Assembly (NCBI GenBank): GCA_020024815.1
Contig: JAHHTE010000125.1
Span: 1-6,309, forward strand
From: Mailhella sp.
GTDB taxonomy: Bacteria; Desulfobacterota; Desulfovibrionia; Desulfovibrionales; Desulfovibrionaceae
Reading direction: 5' to 3'
DNA: 6,309 bases
Shown here: positions 1 through 5,834 of the stretch, one piece after another
How the letters are laid out: each line of letters opens with the position of its first letter
How positions within the stretch are numbered: position 1 is the stretch's first letter
Program-made: the position numbers and the translations under genes
The notes under the pieces: model-generated
Seen by the model: the letters and a program-made list of their open reading frames with translations, nothing else
Told to the model about the DNA's origin: nothing
Databases searched by the model: none

Positions 1-143
1 CTCCTATTAAAGATGAAATTTTTACAATGAAAATAACTTTAAAACGCGAAATGGATAAAGGATTAACAAATAAAGAAATGGAATTTGCTAGAATAAAAGA
101 AATAGCACTGCTTTCAGCTGAAAAAATTTTAGAAAAGATGTAG
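1..143 (+). CDS. 3' end of a small helical protein, probable T3SS needle co-chaperone (SctE/YscE-like)
   Basis: Only the last 46 residues are present; the start lies before the window. The frame runs from position 3 (PIKDEIFTMK...) to a TAG at 141-143 and ends ...SAEKILEKM. The tail is charged and amphipathic, without Pro or Gly breaks except KGLTNKE near its middle, which suggests two helices joined by a short turn. SctE proteins (YscE, PscE) are about 65-70-residue helical hairpins that, with the TPR protein SctG, clamp the needle subunit in the cytoplasm. The assignment rests mainly on position: this gene directly precedes a needle gene and a TPR gene, as in yscE-yscF-yscG. Its stop codon overlaps the ribosome binding site of the next gene, so they are translated from one message. 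Sequence similarity to SctE is not demonstrable by eye because the family is very divergent. Confidence 0.5.
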   Translation, partial: PIKDEIFTMKITLKREMDKGLTNKEMEFARIKEIALLSAEKILEKM

Positions 144-152
144 GAGTTTGTT

Positions 153-401
153 ATGAATCAAGTTGGTGGAATTAATGTTCAAAATTTTTTTAATAACTCC
201 TTGCAATCTATCCATGATAAAGGGGAGCAGTTGCAAGCTAAAATGCAAGAGTTACAAAATGGTGGTCAAAATATTAGTCAAGAGCAAATGTTGCAATTAC
301 AATTTGAAATGGGGCAATATAATGCTTTGTTGGAAGCTATTTCAACAGTAACAAAAAGTTTAACTGATTCAATGAAAAGCATAGCACAACGTGCAAGTTA
401 A
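153..401 (+). CDS. sctF: Type III secretion system needle filament protein (SctF/EscF/YscF family)
   Basis: This 82-residue protein would polymerise into the hollow extracellular needle through which effectors pass. Length is right for the family (about 70-90). The layout also fits: a polar Asn/Gln-rich N-terminus, a first helix at about residues 10-36, a turn near 36-42 (NGGQNIS), and a C-terminal helix at about 43-80. The C-terminal pattern MLQLQFEMGQYNALLEAIST followed by a basic, Ser-rich end closely parallels my recollection of EscF (MLELQF..QQY...). There are no cysteines and no signal peptide, as expected for a T3SS-exported subunit. The ATG at 153 is preceded by AGGAG at 142-146 with 6 nt spacing. 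The following gene is a TPR protein of SctG type. An inner-rod protein (SctI) is the main alternative, but the chaperone neighbours and length favour the needle. Confidence 0.8.
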   Translation: MNQVGGINVQNFFNNSLQSIHDKGEQLQAKMQELQNGGQNISQEQMLQLQFEMGQYNALLEAISTVTKSLTDSMKSIAQRAS

Positions 402-411
402 AAGGATTTTT

Positions 412-771
412 ATGTTTACTCAAGAAGAAATAAGACGATTATTAGATATAGCTTGTTTAGGTAATCAAAAAGGTAATATACTTGAATCTCGTGAGATTTT
501 TCAAAGTATTTTGTCTTTTTATCCTGAACATAGTGGAGCTTTGCTTGGTTTAGCCAATAATTATATGGCAATAAATGATTTTGCAAAAGCAGAAGAAATT
601 TTGCAACAAGTTATTAATAAAAATGCTAATGATATTGAAGCAAAAGTTTTGTTAGGAATAACATATTTTATTTCAGATCGAACAGAACAAGCAAGACCAC
701 TTTTAGAAGAAGTAAAAAATAGCACCTCACCTTCTAATGTATTAGCAGAATACCTTTTAACATTAGCATAA
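412..771 (+). CDS. sctG: TPR-repeat needle chaperone of the type III secretion system (SctG/YscG-like)
   Basis: The 119-residue, wholly helical cytoplasmic protein is made of tetratricopeptide-like repeats. Three can be placed: residues about 7-38 (ending LSFYPEH), 41-72 (ALLGLANNYMAINDFAKAEEILQQV, a nearly canonical TPR) and 75-106 (EAKVLLGITYFISDRTEQARPLLEEV). YscG and PscG are about 115 residues with the same fold, and cradle the hydrophobic C-terminal helix of the needle subunit, together with SctE, so that it stays monomeric until export. Size, fold and position directly after the needle gene all support this role. I chose the ATG at 412 because AAGGA at 402-406 lies 5 nt before it. A GTG at 391 in the same frame would overlap the needle gene and has no such site. 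Only 10 nt separate it from the needle stop, so the genes share a transcript. Confidence 0.75.
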   Translation: MFTQEEIRRLLDIACLGNQKGNILESREIFQSILSFYPEHSGALLGLANNYMAINDFAKAEEILQQVINKNANDIEAKVLLGITYFISDRTEQARPLLEEVKNSTSPSNVLAEYLLTLA

Positions 772-811
772 TATTTGTTTATAATTGATTTTATCGTATT
801 CTCTATTCTCC

Positions 812-840
812 TAGACAATGGCTATAAAATACTTTATAGT
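812..840 (+). promoter_or_regulatory. Candidate sigma70-like promoter for hsdR
   Basis: TAGACA at 812-817 (5 of 6 to TTGACA) is followed after exactly 17 nt by TATAGT at 835-840 (5 of 6 to TATAAT). Transcription would begin around 846-848, about 27 nt before the hsdR ATG. It is the best-spaced pair in the 102-bp gap between the T3SS genes and hsdR. In DNA this AT-rich, chance matches are common, so this is a candidate only. Confidence 0.4.
822..839. repeat. Perfect palindrome over the hsdR promoter -10 region
   Basis: CTATAAA (822-828) and TTTATAG (833-839) are exact reverse complements around the 4-nt spacer ATAC. The palindrome fills the second half of the candidate promoter spacer and covers most of the -10 hexamer. 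That is a classic place for a repressor operator. No regulator gene is visible in the window, and AT-only palindromes of this size can occur by chance. Confidence 0.35.
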
Positions 841-862
841 TTTAAAGGTTTTATTGTATTAT

Positions 863-867
863 AGGGG
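863..867 (+). promoter_or_regulatory. Ribosome binding site of hsdR
   Basis: AGGGG sits 6 nt before the ATG at 874. It supports this start and shows that hsdR is initiated independently rather than by read-through from the T3SS genes 102 bp upstream. Confidence 0.65.
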
Positions 868-873
868 ATAGAG

Positions 874-3297
874 ATGTCGCATACAGTAACAAATAATATA
901 GCACCAAGCTTAAAAAGTGAATTAACAGAAGAAGAAATAAAACTTCGTTATATAACGCCAGCCATAGAAAAAGCAGGGTGGGACAAGCAAAAGCAAATCC
1001 GTATGGAATATTCTTTTACGGACGGGCGTATTATTCCCATAGGTAAGACGTATAAACGGGGTAAAGCAAAAAAAGCTGATTATCTTCTTTCACATATAAA
1101 TAATTTACCATTAGCCATAGTGGAAGCGAAGTCTAATAAATATGCATTAGGAACGGGAATGCAGCAAGCTTTGGAGTATGCGAAAATATTGGATATTCCT
1201 TTTGTATATAGTTCCAATGGTACGGGATTTCTTGAGCATGATAATATTACAGGCAAGGAGCGTGAATTATCGTTAGCAGACTTTCCAAGTCCAGCGATGT
1301 TGTGGAAAAGGTATAAGGAAAGCAAAGGCTTAACAGTCGAGCAAGAGCAATATATTACCCAGCCTTATTATTTTCAAACAGGGGATAAAAGTCCGCGTTA
1401 TTATCAGCGAATAGCCATAAATAAGACTATAGAAGCCATAGCTAATGGTCAAAAGCGAATTTTATTAGTAATGGCAACAGGCACGGGCAAGACTTTTACG
1501 GCGTTTCAAATAATCCATCGTTTTCGCAATCAAAATCCAGCTTGTAAGGTTTTGTTTTTAGCGGATAGAACAGTGCTTGTAGAGCAAACCAGATCGCAAG
1601 ATTTTAAGCCATTTGGCGAAAAAATGCATAAAATAGAAAATCGTCGAATAGATACAGCATACGAAGTATATCTTGCATTATATCAACAACTTGTCAATGA
1701 AAATGGCAATGACGCATACCGTACTATTTCACCAGATTTTTTTGATTTAATAGTAATAGATGAATGTCATCGCGGAAGTGCTGATGCTAATTCAGAATGG
1801 CGTAAGATATTGGAATATTTTTCAAGTGCAACGCAAATAGGTTTAACTGCTACACCAAAGGAAACGGAAGATATATCAAACTCCATGTATTTTGGGGAGG
1901 CAATTTATACATATAGTTTGAAACAGGGTATAGAGGACGGTTTTCTTGCACCGTATAAAGTTGTTCGAGTAGGTATGAATACGGATTTAGAGGGCTGGCG
2001 ACCTGAAAAGGGCAAGCGTGATATTTATGGGGATTTAGTAGAAGATCGCGAATATACGCAAAAGGATTTTGATAGAACACTTATAATAGATGAGCGAACC
2101 AAACTAGTAGCCAAGCGAGTTACGGAATTTTTGAAGTTAACTAATCGTTTTCATAAGACAATTATATTTTGTCAAGATACGGAACACGCGGATCGTATGC
2201 GTCAAGCATTGATAAATGAAAATACAGATCTTGTGGCAGAAAATAGTAAATATGTTATGGAGATAACGAGTAATAACCCAGAGGGCATAGCACAATTAAG
2301 TAATTTTATTGATGAGGAATCAAAATATCCTGTAATAGTAACAACCTCAAGTCTTTTGAGTACAGGGGTAGATTGTAAAACTTGTCAATTAATAGTGTTA
2401 GATAAGGTAATTAATTCCATGACGGAATTTAAGCAAATTATAGGACGCGGAACACGATTAAAGCCAGATTATGATAAATTTGCTTTTACTATTATGGATT
2501 TTAGAGATGTAACGCGACATTTTGCAGATAAAGATTTTGATGGACAACCAGATATTATTTATAATCAAGAACCAAAATTTTCTGTAATGCCTGAAGATAT
2601 AGAAAATATTTTTCCTGAAAATATAGAAGCATTGCAAAATGATTTAGGGGAAGATTTGGAAGATTTAGAAGACCCAGAAAATCTTATTATTTTAGATCCA
2701 ACGCCGCAACCCTTGCCACCAGATACTCTTTTACGGCAAAAACAAAGGGTACGGGGTGTAGACGTACGGATTTTAAATGAGCGTGTGCAATATTTAGATA
2801 ATAATGGCAAGCTGACAACTGAGAGTATAAAAGATTATTCTAAGCGAAATATTTTAGGGGAATATGCAACTCTTGATCATTTTTTAACTGTATGGAATAC
2901 AGCAGAGAAAAAACAAGCAATTATAGAGGAATTAGAAGAATTAGGCGTGCCTTTGGAGGAGTTGCGTAAATTAGCAAATAAGCCAGAACTTGATGATTTT
3001 GATCTTATTTGCCACATAGCGTATGATAAAACGCCCTTGACACGTTCGGAACGAGCAAATAATGTGCGTAAGCGTGGATATTTACACAAATATTCAGGAG
3101 TGGCAAAGCAAGTTATTGAGGCATTACTTGAAAAATATATGCACGAAGGCTTGATTAATCTTGATAATTTAACATTGCTTTCAAATGTTCCATTTAGGGA
3201 GCTAGGCTCTCCACAAAAAATTGCAAGTTATTTTGGTGGGCGTGATGGATATTTGCAAGCAATTAAAGAATTAGAAAATGCTCTTTATGTAATGTAA
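874..3297 (+). CDS. hsdR: Type I restriction enzyme R subunit (endonuclease/ATP-dependent DNA translocase), type IB-like
   Basis: The 807-residue motor and nuclease subunit of a type I restriction complex binds the M2S1 methylase, translocates DNA using ATP, and cleaves unmodified DNA far from the target. The N-terminal nuclease shows the PD-(D/E)XK pattern, with D69 in KKADYLL and E84-x-K86 in AIVEAKSNK. Helicase motifs follow in order: Q178 in RYYQRIAINKTI, Walker A MATGTGKT (200-207, K206), LFLADRTVLVEQ (227-238), DECH (296-299), TAT (325-327), TIIFCQDTEHADRM (429-442), TTSSLLSTGVDC (490-501) and QIIGRGTRL (521-529). The last 180 or so residues fit the EcoEI-type R C-terminal domain that contacts the methylase. 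A very acidic linker (about 586-602) joins motor and C-domain. Length matches EcoAI/EcoEI R (about 810). No catalytic motif is broken, so it looks functional. hsdM follows after a 251-bp gap. Confidence 0.95.
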   Translation: MSHTVTNNIAPSLKSELTEEEIKLRYITPAIEKAGWDKQKQIRMEYSFTDGRIIPIGKTYKRGKAKKADYLLSHINNLPLAIVEAKSNKYALGTGMQQALEYAKILDIPFVYSSNGTGFLEHDNITGKERELSLADFPSPAMLWKRYKESKGLTVEQEQYITQPYYFQTGDKSPRYYQRIAINKTIEAIANGQKRILLVMATGTGKTFTAFQIIHRFRNQNPACKVLFLADRTVLVEQTRSQDFKPFGEKMHKIENRRIDTAYEVYLALYQQLVNENGNDAYRTISPDFFDLIVIDECHRGSADANSEWRKILEYFSSATQIGLTATPKETEDISNSMYFGEAIYTYSLKQGIEDGFLAPYKVVRVGMNTDLEGWRPEKGKRDIYGDLVEDREYTQKDFDRTLIIDERTKLVAKRVTEFLKLTNRFHKTIIFCQDTEHADRMRQALINENTDLVAENSKYVMEITSNNPEGIAQLSNFIDEESKYPVIVTTSSLLSTGVDCKTCQLIVLDKVINSMTEFKQIIGRGTRLKPDYDKFAFTIMDFRDVTRHFADKDFDGQPDIIYNQEPKFSVMPEDIENIFPENIEALQNDLGEDLEDLEDPENLIILDPTPQPLPPDTLLRQKQRVRGVDVRILNERVQYLDNNGKLTTESIKDYSKRNILGEYATLDHFLTVWNTAEKKQAIIEELEELGVPLEELRKLANKPELDDFDLICHIAYDKTPLTRSERANNVRKRGYLHKYSGVAKQVIEALLEKYMHEGLINLDNLTLLSNVPFRELGSPQKIASYFGGRDGYLQAIKELENALYVM

Positions 3298-3315
3298 TTT
3301 TTTTGTAGAAAAAAA
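3298..3315. repeat. AT-only foldback directly after the hsdR stop
   Basis: Seven T (3298-3304), GTAG, then seven A (3309-3315) immediately follow the hsdR TAA. The RNA could form a weak A/U hairpin. It has no GC in the stem and no following U run on the + strand, so it is a poor terminator. I list it because it is the only structure at the hsdR end. Confidence 0.25.
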
Positions 3316-3386
3316 CATCATTTCAAAAAAGAAAATAAGGAATTAAAATTTTTGAGAGAAAATTTTTACAAAGCCTTAAAATAGGT

Positions 3387-3416
3387 AAATTGATTGAAAC
3401 TTGTTTCAATTAATTT
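3387..3416. repeat. Long inverted repeat with CTTG apex between hsdR and hsdM
   Basis: The left arm AAATTGATTGAAAC (3387-3400) and right arm GTTTCAATTAATTT (3403-3416) are reverse complements at 13 of 14 positions around a 2-nt centre (TT). The one mismatch becomes a G-U pair in RNA. As RNA the centre closes as a CUUG tetraloop, a known stable loop, on a 13-bp stem. The inner 8-bp arms are perfect. No U tract follows on the + strand, so a simple terminator is unlikely. It could be an operator for hsdMS or the edge of a small inserted element: TTGATTGA in its left arm (3390-3397) recurs at 3419-3426 immediately before the GC-rich element. Confidence 0.6.
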
Positions 3417-3426
3417 GCTTGATTGA

Positions 3427-3500
3427 GGGGGGTGGGGGTTACACTGTCTTTATCCGTAGCTTCCTTTGTCGCAACGGCTAAAGCGAAATCATTTCCCCCA
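3427..3500. repeat. GC-rich foldback element between hsdR and hsdM, possible dispersed repeat or MITE-like remnant
   Basis: By my count 39 of the 73 bases at 3427-3499 are G or C, in strong contrast to the AT-rich flanks. It opens with six G, a T and five G (3427-3438) and closes with five C (3495-3499). TGGGGG (3433-3438) can pair with CCCCCA (3495-3500). Inside, CTTTATCCGTAGC (3448-3460) pairs with GCAACGGCTAAAG (3471-3483) at 11 of 13 positions around a 10-nt loop. The whole can therefore fold as one long hairpin. No target-site duplication is visible. It may be a small palindromic repeat copied elsewhere in the genome, or a structured leader of hsdM. It has no convincing coding content. 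Confidence 0.45.
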
Positions 3501-3548
3501 AAAAAAAGAAAAAAGAAAAAAAACAAAATAAACGAAAAAGAGAAAAAA
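3500..3548 (+). promoter_or_regulatory. Almost pure A leader in front of hsdM
   Basis: 41 of these 49 bases are A, including runs of eight (3500-3507), six (3509-3514) and eight (3516-3523). The only purine motif resembling a ribosome binding site is AAAGAG ending at 3542, 6 nt before the ATG; it is weak. A-rich unstructured leaders can recruit ribosomes through protein S1, so this may replace a strong Shine-Dalgarno site. The A runs are also potential slippage sites for polymerase. The role is inferred. Confidence 0.4.
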
Positions 3549-5018
3549 ATGAATTTGTCAAATTTTGTAAAGCGATTGCAAGATATAATGCGTGAAGACG
3601 CAGGAATAAATGGCGATGCCCAACGTATAGAGCAAATGGTGTGGCTTTTGTTCTTGAAGGTATATGATAAACAAGAAGAAAAGTGGGAGCTTGAGCGTGT
3701 GGACTATGCGTCTATTATTCCAGGGGAATTACGCTGGCGAAACTGGGCAAAGGATAATCGCGACGGCAAGGCATTGACAGGTGATAATCTTTTGAATTTT
3801 ATCAATAATACTCTTTTTCCAACGCTTAAAAATTTGCTTATAGATGAAACTACGCCATTATCACAAGCTATTGTAAAAAATGCATTTGAAGATAGCTTTA
3901 ATTATATGAAAAGTGGGATACATTTACGACAAATCATTAATATAATTGATGAGATAGATTTTGATGATTATGAAGAACGGCACGCATTTGGCGAGATTTA
4001 CGAAACTATTTTAAAATCATTGCAAAGTGCAGGCAATGCAGGGGAATTTTATACTCCAAGAGCAGTAACAGATTTTATTGTAAAAATGGTAAAACCCAAA
4101 TTAGGGGAAAAAGTAGCAGATTTTGCTTGTGGAACGGGTGGTTTTTTAACATCAGCGTTAAAGGAATTAGATACTCAAGTGCAAACAGTGGAAGATAGGG
4201 AAATGTATTATAATTCCATTTATGGGATAGAAAAAAAGCCATTGCCTTTTCTTTTGTGTGTAACAAATATGTTTTTGCATGATATAGATAACCCACAGAT
4301 TTTACATATTAATTCTTTAGAAAAAAATGTGCGAGATTATAAAGAAAAGGATAAATTTCATATAGTGTTAATGAATCCTCCCTACGGTGGTAGTGAACGC
4401 GAAAGTATAAAACAGTTTTTTCCCACAGAGTTACGCAGTAGTGAAACGGCAGATTTATTTATTTCTGTAATAATGTATAGAATGAAACAAAATGGACGTG
4501 GAGCAGTAATTCTTCCAGACGGTTTTTTATTTGGTACGGATAACGCAAAATTCGCCATAAAAGAAAAGCTTTTTTCAGAATTTAATGTGCATACAGTAAT
4601 TAGATTGCCTAATTCTGTATTTGCTCCGTATACTTCAATTACTACAAATATTTTATTTTTTGATAAAACAAATCCCACTCAAGAAACATGGTTTTATAGG
4701 CTTGATATGCCAGACGGTTATAAAAATTTCTCTAAAACTAAACCCATGAAAATAGAACATTTTAATCCTGTAATGGACTGGTGGGAAAATCGCCAAGAAA
4801 TAGAAAACGAAGGCTTTTATAAAGCAAAAAAATACAACATAGAAGAAATTAAAAACAAAAATTATAATATAGATTTTTGCGGTTATCCCCATGAGGAAGA
4901 AGAAATACTCCCACCTCATGATCTTATTTTAAATTATCAAGAAAAAAGAGCTAGCCTTAATGCTGATATTGATAGAATTTTAGCTCAAATAACCAGTATG
5001 TTACAAAGTGAAAATTAG
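3549..5018 (+). CDS. hsdM: Type I restriction-modification DNA methyltransferase M subunit (N6-adenine)
   Basis: The 489-residue methylase subunit transfers a methyl group from S-adenosylmethionine to adenine N6 in the target chosen by HsdS; M2S alone is a methylase and adding R allows restriction. The N-terminal helical HsdM domain spans about residues 4-140 (NFVKRLQDIMREDAGINGDAQRIEQM...). The catalytic domain begins with GEFYTPRAV (165-173). It contains SAM motif I DFACGTGGF (191-199) and the gamma-class catalytic motif NPPYGG (276-281). A helical C-terminal tail (about 455-489) should pack against HsdS. All key residues are present. Length equals what I recall for EcoAI-type M. I chose ATG 3549 because the protein then starts at the conserved domain. 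The frame stays open upstream to a TTG at 3423, but that would add 42 residues read from the GC-rich element and poly-A, ending in a Lys-rich run. The stop is 2 nt before hsdS. Confidence 0.95.
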   Translation: MNLSNFVKRLQDIMREDAGINGDAQRIEQMVWLLFLKVYDKQEEKWELERVDYASIIPGELRWRNWAKDNRDGKALTGDNLLNFINNTLFPTLKNLLIDETTPLSQAIVKNAFEDSFNYMKSGIHLRQIINIIDEIDFDDYEERHAFGEIYETILKSLQSAGNAGEFYTPRAVTDFIVKMVKPKLGEKVADFACGTGGFLTSALKELDTQVQTVEDREMYYNSIYGIEKKPLPFLLCVTNMFLHDIDNPQILHINSLEKNVRDYKEKDKFHIVLMNPPYGGSERESIKQFFPTELRSSETADLFISVIMYRMKQNGRGAVILPDGFLFGTDNAKFAIKEKLFSEFNVHTVIRLPNSVFAPYTSITTNILFFDKTNPTQETWFYRLDMPDGYKNFSKTKPMKIEHFNPVMDWWENRQEIENEGFYKAKKYNIEEIKNKNYNIDFCGYPHEEEEILPPHDLILNYQEKRASLNADIDRILAQITSMLQSEN

Positions 5019-5020
5019 AA

Positions 5021-5791
5021 ATGAATGTTCAACAATTAAAAAATTCTCTCTTGCAAATGGCAGTACAAGGGAAACTTGTTTCCCAAAATCCAAAGGACGA
5101 ACCAGCCAAAAAACTTTTGGAGAAAATAAAACAAGAAAAAGAAAAACTTATTCAAGAGAAAAAAATAAAAGCAGATAAAAACCCCTCTTTTATCTTTAGA
5201 GGAGAGGATAATTTATTCTATGAAACAATCAATAATACAACAAAATGCATACAAGAAGAAATCCCCTTTGATATTCCAGACTCTTGGGAATGGGTAAGGC
5301 TTGGGGAGATTGGAATTACATCAACAGGAACAACTCCGTCAACAGCAAAACAGGAATATTATAATGGAGATATTCCATTTATAGGACCAGCAGATATTGA
5401 TAAAATGGGAAGTATTAACTATAATACTCAAAAAAAACTTACTGAATTAGGTTTATTACATTCAAGATATGCCGTTGAAGGTAGTTTATTACAGGTTTGT
5501 ATTGGTGGTTCTATTGGAAAATCTGCTATAATTGATAGAATTGTAGCATTTAATCAACAAATTAATGCTATTTTTCCAATTATTGTAACATCTTATTTTC
5601 TTTCTGTTTGTTTTTCAAGTGATTATTTTGTTAAACAATTAATTTATAATTCATCAGGAACAGCTACTCCTATAATTAATAGAACATTATGGGAAAGTTT
5701 ACTTATCCCCCTTCCACCACTTGAGGAACAAAAACGCATTACACAAAAAATCACCGAATTGCAAACAATCCTCACTCCCATACAAAACTAA
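5021..5791 (+). CDS. hsdS: Type I restriction-modification specificity subunit, half-size with a single target recognition domain
   Basis: The 256-residue subunit recognises the DNA target and holds M and R. The N-terminal module is typical of long HsdS proteins: LKNSLLQMAVQGKLVSQNPKDEPAKKLL, a Lys/Glu-rich coil (about 30-53), FRGEDNLFYE, then EIPFDIPDSWEWVRLGEIG (80-98), which leads into the recognition domain. One such domain spans about 99-228, with TGTTPS, GDIPFIGPADID and GGSIGKSAI (162-170). It closes with the conserved IPLPPLEEQKRITQKITELQ (229-248), after which the protein ends eight residues later. Usual HsdS proteins carry two recognition domains (about 400-600 residues), so this is about half size. 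No second domain is found in the 43 bp before the next gene. It could act as a homodimer, as known for some half-S subunits, or be a deletion product. Translation is coupled to hsdM (2-nt gap, weak ribosome site). Confidence 0.88.
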   Translation: MNVQQLKNSLLQMAVQGKLVSQNPKDEPAKKLLEKIKQEKEKLIQEKKIKADKNPSFIFRGEDNLFYETINNTTKCIQEEIPFDIPDSWEWVRLGEIGITSTGTTPSTAKQEYYNGDIPFIGPADIDKMGSINYNTQKKLTELGLLHSRYAVEGSLLQVCIGGSIGKSAIIDRIVAFNQQINAIFPIIVTSYFLSVCFSSDYFVKQLIYNSSGTATPIINRTLWESLLIPLPPLEEQKRITQKITELQTILTPIQN

Positions 5792-5820
5792 GGAAGTAGG
5801 AATACAAAAGGGAAACACAG

Positions 5821-5826
5821 AGAGGA
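5821..5826 (+). promoter_or_regulatory. Ribosome binding site of the downstream membrane-protein gene
   Basis: AGAGGA lies 8 nt before the ATG at 5835 and fixes the start of the open frame that runs off the window. The 43-bp gap after hsdS shows no terminator hairpin, so read-through from hsdMS is possible. Confidence 0.5.
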
Positions 5827-5834
5827 AAAATTTT

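Noticed and set aside
153..401. Identification as T3SS inner-rod protein (SctI)
   Set aside because: The C-terminal helix is similar in both families, but length (82), the QF.MGQY pattern and direct linkage to a TPR chaperone and a small helical upstream gene fit the needle better.
772..811. Rho-independent terminator after the TPR gene
   Set aside because: No GC-containing stem followed by a T run is present; the stretch is AT-rich without clear dyad symmetry.
561..818. Minus-strand open frame over the TPR gene and the gap
   Set aside because: It is antisense to a convincing TPR protein with its own ribosome site; no ribosome site or recognisable domain supports the antisense frame.
3298..3426. 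CRISPR repeat in the hsdR-hsdM gap because of the palindrome with GAAAC/GTTTC
   Set aside because: Only one copy exists, with no regularly spaced repeats or spacers and no cas genes in the window.
3427..3438. G-quadruplex or phase-variable poly-G tract
   Set aside because: There are only two G runs (six and five), not four, so an intramolecular quadruplex is not expected. The runs are short and lie outside the accepted coding start, so slippage would not switch a reading frame.
3423..3548. A 42-residue N-terminal extension of HsdM starting at TTG 3423
   Set aside because: It reads through the GC-rich foldback and poly-A leader, gives a Lys-rich low-complexity run, has no conserved domain match, and the ATG at 3549 starts exactly where HsdM homology begins.
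4382..4678. Minus-strand open frame inside hsdM
   Set aside because: It overlaps the conserved methylase core (NPPYGG and after) in full, shows no family features, and is explained as a shadow of hsdM. The same holds for the other minus-strand frames over hsdR and hsdM.
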